Source of the DNA: Cyanobacterium stanieri PCC 7202
GTDB taxonomy: Bacteria; Cyanobacteriota; Cyanobacteriia; Cyanobacteriales; Cyanobacteriaceae
DNA: 64,000 bases
NCBI GenBank assembly: GCA_000317655.1
Contig: CP003940.1
Location: forward strand, 62,001 to 126,000
Direction: 5' to 3'
Shown: positions 29,788 through 41,184 of the stretch, piece after piece
Layout of the letters: each line of letters starts with the position of its first letter
Position numbering within the stretch: the first letter of the stretch is position 1
Translations under genes and position numbers: made by a program
The notes under the pieces: generated by a model
Seen by the model: the letters and a program-made list of their open reading frames with translations, nothing else
What the model was told of the DNA's origin: nothing
The model's database searches: none

Positions 29788-29861
29788 GGGACTGTAGCTC
29801 AGCTGGTTAGAGTGCTTGCCTGTCACGCAAGATGTCGCGGGTTCGAGCCCCGTCAGTCCCG
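29788..29861 (+). tRNA. tRNA-Asp (GTC)
   Basis: This is a 74-nt tRNA. The acceptor arms GGGACTG and CAGTCCC pair perfectly with discriminator G, as expected for Asp. The D-arm AGCTCAGCTGGTTAGAG is canonical, the anticodon loop CTGTCAC has anticodon GTC within the stem TTGC/GCAA, and the T-arm GCGGGTTCGAGCCCCGT is canonical. The 3' CCA is not encoded. Confidence 0.97.
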
Positions 29862-30020
29862 TTTTAAACACCCTAAGTTACTATAAAACTTTTGGTTTCT
29901 TTTATCTCTTCAGGATTTTTTTAAGATAAGCGTTGGTCTATTTTTGATTAGATTAGTATGTAGGAAAAATAGAACTATCTTTAATCTCTCAATAAATTTT
30001 TTTGTGGATTTATCTATAAA

Positions 30021-30138
30021 TAACCTGAGTTCGGGATAACATTTTCTAGTTAAGGCAGGCAATAGGGAATAGGCAATGGGCAATAGTGAAGTGAATCTTT
30101 TTCACCATTTCTAGGTGTTATTTAGCAATTTAAAAACC
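30021..30138. mobile_element. Truncated MITE-like element
   Basis: The sequence starts with TAACCTGAGTTCGGGATAAC and matches the first 118 bp of the copy at 37913 almost base for base, through TTTAGCAATTTAAAAACC. It then breaks off at the stem of the ATP synthase terminator. The right half and right terminal repeat are missing, apart from a possible GAGGTTA at 30164-30170. Confidence 0.75.
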
Positions 30139-30156
30139 CTCTCCATAAGGAGAGGG
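30132..30156 (-). terminator. Rho-independent terminator of the ATP synthase operon
   Basis: CCCTCTCC (30137-30144) pairs perfectly with GGAGAGGG (30149-30156) around the ATAA loop. On the minus strand it is followed by TTTTT. It lies 25 bp past the gamma-subunit stop codon. The T-run lies inside the MITE remnant. Confidence 0.88.
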
Positions 30157-30181
30157 GAATGTCGAGGTTATAAATTAATAA

Positions 30182-31132
30182 CTAACCAAGGGCATTGGCA
30201 CCAGATACAACCTCGAGAATCTGTTGGGTAATAGAAGCCTGACGAGCTTTGTTATAGGATAAAGTCAAAGTCTTCATCAAATCACTAGCGTTTTGACTAG
30301 CGTTATTCATAGCCGTCATACGAGCCGCCAATTCACTAGCTGCCGCTTCTTGTAATCCTCTTAATAACTGATTATTGATATATAAAGGTAAGAGAGAATC
30401 TAAAATCTGGACAGGATCCTGTTCAAAAATCATATCTCTGGGAAAATCAGCTTTAGCAGGACTGGTTACCGCTTCTCTTTCCACTTGGAATGAACCATCA
30501 CGGACAATGAGGCGGAAAATTTCATCGTCTTGAACTTCTAAACCTTGGGGGGTAAGAGGTAAAAGAGTTTGAATCACGGGTTTAGAGCTAATAAGAGATA
30601 CAAAACGGGTATAAATTAACTCAACTCTATCAACGGTATCAGAGAAGAAAAGAGAGAGTAATTCATCGGCGATTTTGCCAGATTCTTCGGCGGTGGGAAT
30701 TTGTTCTAAACCAGTGTATTTTGCCGCAATGGGTTCATTACGACGTTGGAAATATTGGGTTGCCTTTCTACCAACGATAACGAAGGTATATTTTAAACCC
30801 TGTTCTTTTAATTCTGCTGCTCTTTGTTCAGCTTTTTTGATAATACTGGAATTGTAGCTTCCGCATAGACCACGATCGCCCGTAACTACCAACAAAGCGA
30901 CAGTTTTAACATCTCTTTGCTTGAGTAGGGGTAGATCGGTTTCTTCCATGCGTAAACGGTTTTGTAAACCGTATAAAACTTGAGCTAGGGCATCAGCAAA
31001 AGGACGAGTAGCAGTTACTTGCTCTTGCGCCCGTCTTACCTTAGCCGCCGCTACTAGACGCATTGCTTCAGTAATTTTTTTGGTATTTTTTACTGAGTCG
31101 ATGCGATCGCGAATCGCTTTTAAGTTAGACAT
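30182..31132 (-). CDS. atpG: ATP synthase gamma subunit
   Basis: This is the central rotor stalk of the F1 sector (also called atpC in cyanobacteria). N-terminal [24 protein letters not shown] and C-terminal [17 protein letters not shown] form the coiled-coil shaft. The cyanobacterial insertion (about residues 195-240, [21 protein letters not shown]) is present, and I see no thiol-regulatory cysteine pair of the chloroplast type in it. Length 316 residues fits cyanobacteria. It is the last gene of the operon and is followed by a strong terminator. Confidence 0.96.
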   Translation of the reverse strand: MSNLKAIRDRIDSVKNTKKITEAMRLVAAAKVRRAQEQVTATRPFADALAQVLYGLQNRLRMEETDLPLLKQRDVKTVALLVVTGDRGLCGSYNSSIIKKAEQRAAELKEQGLKYTFVIVGRKATQYFQRRNEPIAAKYTGLEQIPTAEESGKIADELLSLFFSDTVDRVELIYTRFVSLISSKPVIQTLLPLTPQGLEVQDDEIFRLIVRDGSFQVEREAVTSPAKADFPRDMIFEQDPVQILDSLLPLYINNQLLRGLQEAAASELAARMTAMNNASQNASDLMKTLTLSYNKARQASITQQILEVVSGANALG

Positions 31133-31229
31133 GATGTTAATTGATAACTAATAATTAATAATGACTTCAGGGCGAATATCGCCTTATTTACCCCAATATC
31201 AGGGCAATAACACCATTAAATGAAAAGTA

Positions 31230-31260
31230 TTCCCCCAAATTTGGGGGATTTAGGGGGCTT
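31230..31260. repeat. Palindromic C5/G5 extragenic repeat, copy 2
   Basis: TCCCCCAAATTTGGGGGA is a near-perfect palindrome, followed by TTTAGGGGGCTT. It matches the reverse complement of 2477-2505. It lies between atpA and the gamma gene and could act as an intra-operon processing hairpin. Confidence 0.6.
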
Positions 31261-31263
31261 TAA

Positions 31264-32784
<1,521 letters not shown>

Positions 32785-32893
32785 TTAGAGCTACTTATAT
32801 GTAACAAATTGATTGTCAGTTATTAATTTTATTTTGATTATGGCTAGGGCATATAAATTATATGCTCATAACAATTATTACCATCAAGACTAC

Positions 32894-33448
32894 CTAGTTA
32901 GAACCAAGCATCCCCAAGGTGATACGGCGTAATTGTCCTCGTAAACTAGCATCATAAACCTGAGAGCCAACTTTGATAATTACACCACCGATAATATCAG
33001 GATCAATTTTCGTTTCCATCTCCACGGCATTAGCACCAGTGAGACTTTTAACCTTATCTACCAACTTCTCAGACTCACCCTCATCCAAAGTTACCGCAGT
33101 GGTAATCTCGGCGAGGACAGTATTATTGAGTTTGCGTAAAATTTCCAAATACTTGGCTAAAATACCCTCAATAAAACTAATTCTACCTCTGTCCACTAAC
33201 AATAATAAAAAATTGAGCAAGAAAGGATTTATCTGCTCACCAGCGATACTTTTAATAACAGCTTTTTTTTCTTCTGCTTTCACCATAGGACTAGCAAAGA
33301 AAGAATTTAATTCTGCAGACTCTTTTAACAAATTAGCAAGAGAGCGTACATCTTCACCGACGGCATCGGCAACTTTCTGATCTTTGGCTAGAGACATCAA
33401 GGCTTCGGCATAAGGTTCTACTACTTCAGCGGTAATAGCACTTTGCAT
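32894..33448 (-). CDS. atpH: ATP synthase delta subunit
   Basis: This is the OSCP-like subunit at the top of F1 that links it to the peripheral stalk (also called atpD in cyanobacteria). It has N-terminal EPYAEALMSLAKDQ, the central NPFLLNFLLLLVDRGR and C-terminal DPDIIGGVIIKVGSQVYDASLRGQLRRI motifs. Length 184 residues is normal. Its ATG is 2 bp from the atpF stop codon, with GGAGG between the genes, so it is translationally close-coupled. Confidence 0.95.
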   Translation of the reverse strand: MQSAITAEVVEPYAEALMSLAKDQKVADAVGEDVRSLANLLKESAELNSFFASPMVKAEEKKAVIKSIAGEQINPFLLNFLLLLVDRGRISFIEGILAKYLEILRKLNNTVLAEITTAVTLDEGESEKLVDKVKSLTGANAVEMETKIDPDIIGGVIIKVGSQVYDASLRGQLRRITLGMLGSN

Positions 33449-33450
33449 TT

Positions 33451-33975
33451 TTAACCTCCTAATTGCTCAACGGCACGACTAATGATTTTTCCTTGAACCT
33501 CATCAGTCAGAGTTTCCTTTAACTGCTGTTCTGCTTTCTCAAGGGCTAAGACAGCAATAGTTCTCTTTAATTCATTTACTACCTTGGCTCTTTCAGAGTC
33601 TAACTCTTGTACCGCAGTAGCTTTCATTCTTTCAATATCTTTTTGTCCTTGAGCCAAAATTTCTTCTCTGACCTTACCAGCAGTGGTTTGAGCATCGGAG
33701 ACAATTTTCTTCGCTCTTTCTTGGGCTTCGTTTAAGTTTTTCTGTCCTTCGGCTAGAGCTTTGGCGGCATCAGCAGCTTGTTGTTCTGCTTCTTCAATTT
33801 CTTGGGCAATTTTATTACGTCTTTCGGTGAGTAAATTGCCTACAAACTTGCCACCATATACTACTAATAAACCAATTACAATAATTAAGTTAATTAGGTT
33901 AGAGCCTAGAATGTCTGAACTTAAACCAAATCCACCCTCTGCTGATTCAGTGGCTAGATAGAATAAAGTCAACAT
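33451..33975 (-). CDS. atpF: ATP synthase subunit b
   Basis: This is a peripheral stalk subunit of Fo. One N-terminal membrane helix (about residues 25-45, NLINLIIVIGLLVVYGG) is followed by a long charged coiled coil. Length 174 residues fits. It follows the b' gene, the duplicated-b arrangement characteristic of photosynthetic organisms. Confidence 0.94.
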   Translation of the reverse strand: MLTLFYLATESAEGGFGLSSDILGSNLINLIIVIGLLVVYGGKFVGNLLTERRNKIAQEIEEAEQQAADAAKALAEGQKNLNEAQERAKKIVSDAQTTAGKVREEILAQGQKDIERMKATAVQELDSERAKVVNELKRTIAVLALEKAEQQLKETLTDEVQGKIISRAVEQLGG

Positions 33976-34071
33976 AATTATTTTTTGTTTAAACTAGGCG
34001 TGTTTATCTTATGTTTTTTTAAAAGGGTGAGAGAATGAGAAAATTCCCCTCTCTATGCCCTAATTACTAAG

Positions 34072-34551
34072 CTATTTCGCAAATTCACGTCCTAAGACTT
34101 TCTCTAAGATTTGCTTACTAAGGGCTTGGACTTGTTGCTCTAAAGCTGACATGGCTTGATTTCTTTCAGCTTCAATTTGTTCTGATGCCTTTTGACGTTC
34201 AGCAATTACTTCTTGCTGGGCCTGTTGGGTTTGCTCAGAAACAATTTTTTGAGCTTCTGCCTGAGCATTAGCAATGATTTCTTGAGATTGTTTGCGGACT
34301 TCCTTTAGTTCTTGCTCATATTGTTGAGCAAGGGCTAAGGACTTTTCTTTTTGCTCTTTGGCGCTTTTTAATTGACCTTGAACATATCCTGCTCTTTCGT
34401 CAATTGCTTTTCCTAAAGGTTTATAAAATAGGGCATTTAATATCGCTGCTAAGATCAAGAATTGAATTGCCATTAAGGGCAAAGTAGCATCAATATCAAA
34501 TAAGCCCCCTTCTGCGGTTTCCGCCGCAAATAAAATCCATTGTGTCATCAT
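34072..34551 (-). CDS. atpF2: ATP synthase subunit b'
   Basis: This is the second peripheral-stalk subunit (atpG in older cyanobacterial usage), pairing with b as a heterodimer. It has an acidic N-terminus, one membrane helix ([20 protein letters not shown]), then a Gln/Glu-rich coiled coil. The motif [16 protein letters not shown] after the helix is typical of b'. Length 159 residues. The start could be either of two adjacent ATG codons. Confidence 0.94.
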   Translation of the reverse strand: MMTQWILFAAETAEGGLFDIDATLPLMAIQFLILAAILNALFYKPLGKAIDERAGYVQGQLKSAKEQKEKSLALAQQYEQELKEVRKQSQEIIANAQAEAQKIVSEQTQQAQQEVIAERQKASEQIEAERNQAMSALEQQVQALSKQILEKVLGREFAK

Positions 34552-34734
34552 AATTTGACTTCGGGGCAGAATTTACTGGTTTGCTTTGTCAATGTGCAAT
34601 TATCCTTAAAGATATTACTGCAATTGATATTTTTTGGTTATTAGGTGTTTAGGCATTCACTGTAAATGTGAAGATACCTAAAACCTAAAACCTATTTTTG
34701 TAGTTTGAGTTATCCTAGATAATTATCTAAATTA

Positions 34735-34998
<264 letters not shown>

Positions 34999-35192
34999 TT
35001 AATTAATTTAGTACAACAAGAAAATTTAGTTTTTTGTTTTAAGGGAAGGGATTGTTTAATCTTTTCCCCTATGTTAGTTAATCACACAATGGCGATTTAT
35101 TTAAGCCCAAAATGTATTTAACTATATTTTGGTGTTTTATGCTAGTCAATCAAGGGTTATTTTTTATTTTTCCTTGGATGATTTGCTTTTTT

Positions 35193-35942
35193 TTAATCGT
35201 GTTCTTCGCCGTGGGCTTCCATGGCTTCTCCGATGTAGGAGGCGGCTAGGGTGGCGAAAATAAGGGCTTGGATAGCACTGGTGAATAGTCCCAAAATCAT
35301 CAATGGTAAGGGGATAATTAGGGGTACGAGTAATACTAATACGCCGACGGCTAATTCATCCGCTAGGATGTTTCCGAATAGACGGAAACTCAGGGATAGG
35401 GGTCGGGTGAAGTCTTCGATCGCCCTAAAGGGTACCATGATAGGAGAGGGTTGAGCATAATCAGCGAAATAACCTAAGCCTTTTTTGCTAATCCCTGCAT
35501 AGAAATAAGCGAGGGAGGTTAGGAGGGCAAAGGCCACGGTAGTGTTGATGTCCACGGTGGGCGCTGATAATTCTCCTTCGGGGATTTCGATTAATTTCCA
35601 AGGAATTAAAGCCCCGGACCAGTTGGATACGAAAATGAATAGAAATAGAGTACCGATGAAGGGAACCCATGGACGATATTCTTTTTCGCCAATTTGGTCT
35701 TTGGTGAGATTGCGTAAGAAGTCGAGGACGTATTCCATAAAGTTTTGGAATCCGCTCGGAATTCTTTGGATGTTTCTAGTAGCAGCGATGGAGGCGATTA
35801 GTAGAACACCGACGACGAACCAGGATACGAGAAATACTTGTCCGTGGACTTTGAATTTTCCGATTTCCCAGTAAAAGTGTTCTCCTACTTCGATGGCTGC
35901 TAACAAATTGTTAGTTAGATTGATTGTATTTGTAAGTCCCAT
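35193..35942 (-). CDS. atpB: ATP synthase subunit a
   Basis: This is the stator membrane subunit that forms the proton half-channels (atpI in chloroplast naming). It is multi-spanning. The essential Arg lies in [25 protein letters not shown]. The N-terminal [20 protein letters not shown] motif is also canonical. Length 249 residues. It precedes the c gene as in other cyanobacteria. Confidence 0.97.
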   Translation of the reverse strand: MGLTNTINLTNNLLAAIEVGEHFYWEIGKFKVHGQVFLVSWFVVGVLLIASIAATRNIQRIPSGFQNFMEYVLDFLRNLTKDQIGEKEYRPWVPFIGTLFLFIFVSNWSGALIPWKLIEIPEGELSAPTVDINTTVAFALLTSLAYFYAGISKKGLGYFADYAQPSPIMVPFRAIEDFTRPLSLSFRLFGNILADELAVGVLVLLVPLIIPLPLMILGLFTSAIQALIFATLAASYIGEAMEAHGEEHD

Positions 35943-36000
35943 TAAGCAAGATTTTCCCTGATTGTAGGAATCTCAGACAATTTACCATAAAATTAACCCT

Positions 36001-36468
36001 TTACTCTGATTTATTTTTGCCACTGAGTAAACTACTGGGCAAAACATAGAACAGAATAGAGGCTTTATAGGTCATGAAACCTAGGAATATAGGCATGACT
36101 TGGAGTTGTTCCCGTTGGGTGGCGATAATCATTAGTCCGGCAAACAGTGCCAGACGGGTTGAGCCGATGCGTTTTTTGCCGCTGCCTACTTTTTCTACTT
36201 CCCTGGCTAACAGATTGAGATATACCAAGCCTACACATGCTCCTAGGAGGTAGTTTAATCCTGTGGATAGGGAGTAAAACACCCACACTAAGATGAAGCA
36301 GGATAGGGCGATAACTAAGGTGGCGATGAGAATACTATATTTGAGTTGATAGTATTCCGCCATGGAGTTATCTTGGGTGCTATCAACATCATTGTCTCTG
36401 TCTGTCAGAGTTTCTTGATTTTCTGTGGTGGGGGAAGTGTCTGAGGTAGTCACTAGGGGCGATCGCAT
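36001..36468 (-). CDS. ATP synthase protein I (Atp1-like)
   Basis: This is the first gene of the ATP synthase operon; the Atp1/AtpI family assists c-ring assembly in some bacteria. The acidic N-terminus (about 1-40) is probably disordered, and four hydrophobic segments follow (about 45-70, 74-88, 105-120, 125-145). The sequence is poorly conserved, so the call rests mainly on position and topology. The gene symbol atp1 is used in cyanobacteria. The transcription start must lie between here and the heptamer array at 36570. Confidence 0.8.
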   Translation of the reverse strand: MRSPLVTTSDTSPTTENQETLTDRDNDVDSTQDNSMAEYYQLKYSILIATLVIALSCFILVWVFYSLSTGLNYLLGACVGLVYLNLLAREVEKVGSGKKRIGSTRLALFAGLMIIATQREQLQVMPIFLGFMTYKASILFYVLPSSLLSGKNKSE

Positions 36469-36569
36469 TTACTTATGTTTATCGATATTTTAGCCACACA
36501 ACAGTAACTAAAACCAGAGCCAATTGTATCATGAAATAAACCGTTAGTAATGAGTAAATAAATTTGAGA

Positions 36570-36758
36570 GGCAATAGGCAATGGGCAATAGGCAATGGGC
36601 AATGGGTAATGGGTAATAGGCAATGGGCAATAGGCAATGGGCAATAGGCAATAGGTAATGGGCAATGGGTAATGGGTAATGGGCAATGGGTAATGGGTAA
36701 TGGGTAATGGGCAATGGGTAATGGGTAATGGGCAATGGGTAATGGGCAATAGGCAATG
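36570..36758. repeat. Perfect 27-unit heptamer array (GGYAATR)
   Basis: It consists of exactly 27 consecutive 7-bp units, each GGCAATG, GGCAATA, GGTAATG or GGTAATA, with no insertion or deletion. It lies 101 bp upstream of the first ATP synthase operon gene and 42 bp past the hydrolase gene. Short tandem heptamers of this sort are known in cyanobacteria (STRR sequences). The long proline/histidine-rich frames it opens are not genes. Confidence 0.95.
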
Positions 36759-36800
36759 GTTGTTAATATCAGTTATAGGGAATTGTTAACGGTTGTAGTT

Positions 36801-37844
36801 TCAAGTATCTTCTTGAATCAGCCAATCTAAAAAGCGATTCCATGCCCACCAAATATCGTCGTCTCCATTAAGTTTTTGCCCTCTGGCGGAGTTGATATAA
36901 CCCACATGACCACCATGGCGAGTTAAAATTAGTTGCAAATGGTGATTCTGACTAATTTCTTTTTCTAAATCGGGAATAATTGTGGGGCAAAACATGGGAT
37001 CATCTTTTGCGTAGATAATGAGGGTTGGTTTTTTTATTTTTGGCAGAATGCGAAATGGACTACTGGCATAGTAGTAATCGGTGACGGTTTTAAAGCCAAG
37101 GGTGGGAATGACAAAATATTGATCAAAGTTGCGAATACTATCAACAAATGGTAAAAGTTTTAGCTCAACATCTTGGGGGTGATGGTGATGAATATGGGTA
37201 ATTAATGCTCTTAATCCTTGGGTTATGGCTTGGTCTAAATATTTTTTGAGGGGATGATTTTCTAGGTAGGTTAAGGATTTTTCGGCATCCAGACTAGGAC
37301 AAATTACCCCGCAACCCCCAATATCCTTCTCTGTCAAACTACTAATTTTATCAATCTGTGAACCGTAAGATATTGCCCATAGTGCCAGTTGTCCGCCCAA
37401 GGAGTAGCCTGTAAACCAAAATTTACTAGGAAAACCCTCTTTTTTGGCTTGAGAGGCGATCGCCACGAAATCCTGACCTTCAAAAATGCCATCGGAGGTT
37501 AAAACGGGTGATAACTGGGCTGTTTTTCCATGCGCCCTCCAATCAAATAAAATGATGGCATAACCTAGATGATAGGCTTTTCGGGCTAAAATTTGCAATA
37601 ACCATTGATTGTCAAGATTACCAGTTATGCCATAGGTGGCGATGATTGTTCCCTTGGGTTTTGGGGGAATAGCGGTTAGGGCGTAAAGGGGTACGTTATC
37701 AACACCATAAAATATTTTTTCTCGGTAAGATATGGGGGATAAATTGATAGTTTTTTGCCAGTGTTTGTTGAGTTGTTTGGCTATGTAGATGGTTTGGATT
37801 AATCCACTTTTAAGAAAAAAAGATGGTTGATAATTTGATGACAT
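36801..37844 (-). CDS. Alpha/beta-fold hydrolase, YheT-like
   Basis: The architecture is that of COG0429/YheT-type hydrolases. The nucleophile elbow is GYSLGG (Ser in WFTGYSLGGQLAL), with upstream GNLDNQWL oxyanion region and FDWRAHGKT. The acid is probably the Asp in YAKDDPMFCP, and the His is in TRHGGHVGY. Length 347 residues fits. The substrate is unknown; an esterase or lipase-like activity is expected from the family. It could be transcribed toward the ATP synthase operon, but the heptamer array intervenes. Confidence 0.85.
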   Translation of the reverse strand: MSSNYQPSFFLKSGLIQTIYIAKQLNKHWQKTINLSPISYREKIFYGVDNVPLYALTAIPPKPKGTIIATYGITGNLDNQWLLQILARKAYHLGYAIILFDWRAHGKTAQLSPVLTSDGIFEGQDFVAIASQAKKEGFPSKFWFTGYSLGGQLALWAISYGSQIDKISSLTEKDIGGCGVICPSLDAEKSLTYLENHPLKKYLDQAITQGLRALITHIHHHHPQDVELKLLPFVDSIRNFDQYFVIPTLGFKTVTDYYYASSPFRILPKIKKPTLIIYAKDDPMFCPTIIPDLEKEISQNHHLQLILTRHGGHVGYINSARGQKLNGDDDIWWAWNRFLDWLIQEDT

Positions 37845-37912
37845 TGTACTTTTAAATCAAATTTTGTTTACACTTTTCGTTGTTCTTAATAATTCCCATG
37901 AATGTGAGTAGA

Positions 37913-38099
37913 TAACCTGAGTTCGGGATAACATTTTCTAGTTAAGGTAGGCAATAGGGAATAGGCAATGGGCAATAGTGAAGTGAATATTTTTCACCAT
38001 TTCTAGGTGTTATTTAGCAATTTGAAAACCGCCGTAAACTTTTCACCGTCAAGGCTGATACTAAACGATACTCATAATTATTCTCCCAAATTGAGGTTA
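37913..38099. mobile_element. MITE-like element, full-length copy 2 (187 bp)
   Basis: The ends are TAACCTGAGTTCGGGATAA and the complement of TAACCTCAATTTGGGAGAA. It is in inverse orientation relative to the copy at 4262-4448 and the same length. Its interior carries GGCAATA/GGGAATA/GGCAATG/GGCAATA heptamers. GATAA-like bases occur at both borders (37911 and 38100), so the target-site duplication is unclear. Confidence 0.75.
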
Positions 38100-38490
38100 G
38101 ATAATAATTTATGAGAAAGAGTGATGGAATTACATTTTTTCTGGGTAATATGGGTTTGATGATCGCATTTTATGTAATCAAAAACATTTTTTTTTAAAGA
38201 CTGTTATATTATCAAAACTTATTTTTATACTAACATTAATATTTTTTTAATCTTTTGATTGGCAAAATATATATATTTTTTGCAGAGAAAAGTATCATAT
38301 TTTATTGTAAACAATATGTATATTGAAAAGGTATTATAATTGTTAAAATTTTATAATAGTTAAGAATAAGAATAATTTTTGTTTTAAAAAGGTTTTAAGA
38401 ATGTTCAGTCTTGAATAAAAAATGCAAATTAGAAAAAATGAGTTAGGATAAAATAGAATCTTTTTATCTCTTCGATAATTCTCAAATACC
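38100..38490. other. AT-rich upstream region of hybrid kinase
   Basis: This 391-bp region between the MITE and the kinase gene is very AT-rich. It includes a 28-codon plus-strand frame at 38111-38197 (MRKSDGITFFLGNMG...) with one hydrophobic stretch but no ribosome-binding site. No clear promoter boxes or RNA structure were recognised. Confidence 0.4.
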
Positions 38491-41175
38491 ATGATAGATC
38501 CTCAAGCCTTTACCGAATTATACCTAAGAGAAAATACGCAAAAAAATCAGATATTATCAGAGTATCAAAAACTAATCCTAGATAACATCATTGATGGAGT
38601 AGTTTTATTTAAAGAAGATCGCTACATATACGTAAATCAGGCATTTACTGAAATTTCAGGCTATGGAGAAGAAGAATTATTAGGAAAAAGATGGCAAGAC
38701 TTTTATCCAGCAAAAGATGCTCAAAAAATAGAAAAAGAGATTCTTGGTATTTGTAAAGAAAACAAATATTGGAGAGGAGAAACAATTTCTTATCATAAAA
38801 ATGGACAAAAAGTTTGGAAACAAATGTCCTTATCCTTGATTGAAGATGGAATTTTAATAGGAATTTGTCGAGATATTAGCGAGGGAAAAAAAACCCAAAC
38901 TATGGTCAAAGCCCAAGAATCTGCCATGAGGGCTTTATATCAAGTGACATCATCATCTAGTTTAACCTTTGCAGAAAAATTAGAAGGTATCTTTAACCTT
39001 GGTAGGACATTTTTTGACTTAGAAATGGGGGTGTTAACCCGTGGATTAGACACATCTATTCAAATAGTCAAATTTCAGGGGGAAAAAAGAAATGGTGAAG
39101 TAGTTCAACTGCCTGTATATATAAACAATGATCAATCATTATGCTTTATTTGTTTGCAAAAACAAGAACCTTTAGTCATTGAATCCTTAGCCAAATCTAT
39201 TTATAAAGAACATCCAGGGCATACTCTTTGGAATATCCAAAGCTATATTGGGGCAAAGATTGAAGTATCTGGGAAAACCTACGGTACTTTATGTTTTTTT
39301 TCGTTTGAGGAAAAAAATAGTGATACCATCACCGAAAATTCTCAACAGTTATTAAAATTAATGGCTCAATGGATTGGTTATGAAATTGAGCGCCAAGAGT
39401 CGCAAAAGTTACTGGAGCAAAAATTTCAGCAGGAAGTTTTATTAAAAACCATTGTTCAATCCATTCGTCAAACTATTGATTATGAAGAGTTATTCCAAAG
39501 GGCGGCTGAAACTATTGGAGAAACTTTCAACTTAGATCGTTGTCATCTTTTTACCTATGATACAACCAAAAAACCAGCCATGACTCCTTTGGGAGAATAT
39601 TTGAGTGAGGGTATTTTATCTATGAGTCATGTAAATGTTGATCCTCATAATATTCGTAATCTTCACCTGGAAAAAATATTAGAACAAGATGAGGCGGTGG
39701 TAACTAATAATGTTTTTGAAGATCCTCTCTTGGAAAATATGCGTCATGTGTGTGTACAAGTTGATTTAAAGTCGATGATGGCGGTGCGCACTTCTTATTT
39801 AGGTCAAGCTAACGGTATTATTTGTTTACATACTTGTAAAGAGTACAGAAATTGGACGGATTCGGAGATAGAATTAATTGAAAATGTTGCTTCTCAATTT
39901 GGCATTGCGATCGCACAGGCGAAGTTATTGCAACAGGAAAAAGAACAGAAAGAACAATTAGAGTTAAAAAATAAAGCCTTAGAGGAAGCGAGGAAGGAGG
40001 CAGAAAGTGCTAATAGGGCAAAAAGTGCTTTCTTAGCTACCATGAGTCATGAAATTCGTACACCGATGAATGGGATTATGGGTATGGCGGATTTGTTGTG
40101 CCATACTCCTTTAAATAAAGAGCAAAAAGATTATGTCAAAACCATTAATCAAAGTGGCAGTTTATTACTGACAATTATTAATGATATTTTAGATTTAGCA
40201 AAAATTGAAGCGGGTAAAATTGAGTTAGAAAAAAAACCTTTTAATCTTCATCAATGTATCGAGGAAGTTTTAAAATTGATGAGGGCTAATGCTATCAATA
40301 AAAATATCAAATTAATTTATATTAAAAATCATTTAATTCCTGCCGATTTTATCGGTGATATTAATCGTCTCAAGCAAATTATTCTCAATTTAGTGAGTAA
40401 CGGCATAAAATTTACTGAAAAAGGGGAGGTACAGGTAAAAGCTGATGCTCGTCTTTGTCCTGATGGTTTTCATGTCATTCAAATTGCCATAAAAGATACA
40501 GGCATCGGTATTCCTACAGATAAGTGCGATCGCCTCTTTAAACCATTTTCCCAAGTAGATGGCACCAATACTCGTAAATATGGCGGTACAGGATTAGGAT
40601 TAGTAATTAGTCAAAAAATAGCCCATTTAATGGGAGGAAAAATTACTTTTAAGACAGAAATAGCTCAAGGCTCTACCTTTTATATTACCATAAAATTACT
40701 AGCTCTTTCCTCAGAAGAAATAAGTGAAAGAAACCTGTTAAATAGTAATGAAAATATAGAAAATAAAACCTTAAAAATATCCTCCTTACCCATCAAAATT
40801 TTATTGGTAGAAGATAATCCCGTTAACTACAAAGTAGCCCGTTTAATGTTTCAAAAACTAGGCTATACAGGAGAAAAATTAAACATTGCCCATGACGGTT
40901 TACAAGCCCTCGAATTAATTAATCAAAACCAATATGACATCGTCTTTATGGACTTACAAATGCCTAACCTAGATGGTTTGAATACTACCATCAAAATACG
41001 GGCATTAGGTAAAAAAATAAAACAACCTTGGATAGTCGCCATGACAGCTTCCGCCTTGGCAGAAGATCGAAAAAACTGCTTTAATGTAGGAATGAATGAT
41101 TATGTCAGTAAGCCGATTCGCTCTGGTACCATTCAACAAGCATTGCAAAGGTTTTCTAATAGTTTGATTCTCTAA
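38491..41175 (+). CDS. Hybrid sensor histidine kinase (PAS-GAF-GAF-HisKA-HATPase-REC)
   Basis: This is a soluble 894-residue kinase. A PAS domain (about 25-135, with GVVLFKEDRYIYVNQAFTEISGYGEEELLG) is followed by two GAF-like domains (about 155-300 and 325-480), a short coiled coil, and a HisKA domain with His520 in SHEIRTPMNG. An HATPase domain follows (N box NLVSNGIKFT, G1 DTGIGI, G2 GGTGLGL), then a receiver with Asp821 in FMDLQMPNLDG and Lys in SKP. All catalytic residues are present. The second GAF domain could bind a bilin, but its candidate Cys (around RHVC) is unproven. Its partner is unknown. The next gene is only 9 bp downstream. Confidence 0.92.
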   Translation: MIDPQAFTELYLRENTQKNQILSEYQKLILDNIIDGVVLFKEDRYIYVNQAFTEISGYGEEELLGKRWQDFYPAKDAQKIEKEILGICKENKYWRGETISYHKNGQKVWKQMSLSLIEDGILIGICRDISEGKKTQTMVKAQESAMRALYQVTSSSSLTFAEKLEGIFNLGRTFFDLEMGVLTRGLDTSIQIVKFQGEKRNGEVVQLPVYINNDQSLCFICLQKQEPLVIESLAKSIYKEHPGHTLWNIQSYIGAKIEVSGKTYGTLCFFSFEEKNSDTITENSQQLLKLMAQWIGYEIERQESQKLLEQKFQQEVLLKTIVQSIRQTIDYEELFQRAAETIGETFNLDRCHLFTYDTTKKPAMTPLGEYLSEGILSMSHVNVDPHNIRNLHLEKILEQDEAVVTNNVFEDPLLENMRHVCVQVDLKSMMAVRTSYLGQANGIICLHTCKEYRNWTDSEIELIENVASQFGIAIAQAKLLQQEKEQKEQLELKNKALEEARKEAESANRAKSAFLATMSHEIRTPMNGIMGMADLLCHTPLNKEQKDYVKTINQSGSLLLTIINDILDLAKIEAGKIELEKKPFNLHQCIEEVLKLMRANAINKNIKLIYIKNHLIPADFIGDINRLKQIILNLVSNGIKFTEKGEVQVKADARLCPDGFHVIQIAIKDTGIGIPTDKCDRLFKPFSQVDGTNTRKYGGTGLGLVISQKIAHLMGGKITFKTEIAQGSTFYITIKLLALSSEEISERNLLNSNENIENKTLKISSLPIKILLVEDNPVNYKVARLMFQKLGYTGEKLNIAHDGLQALELINQNQYDIVFMDLQMPNLDGLNTTIKIRALGKKIKQPWIVAMTASALAEDRKNCFNVGMNDYVSKPIRSGTIQQALQRFSNSLIL

Positions 41176-41184
41176 ATAAAATTA

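Noticed and set aside
36453-36756. Long proline/histidine-rich open frames (PITHCPLP-type repeats)
   Set aside because: They are the translation of the 7-bp repeat array, which opens several frames at once. There is no real start region or non-repeat coding signal.
36570-36758. CRISPR-like array
   Set aside because: Units are 7 bp with no spacers, so this is a simple tandem repeat. No cas genes are in the window.
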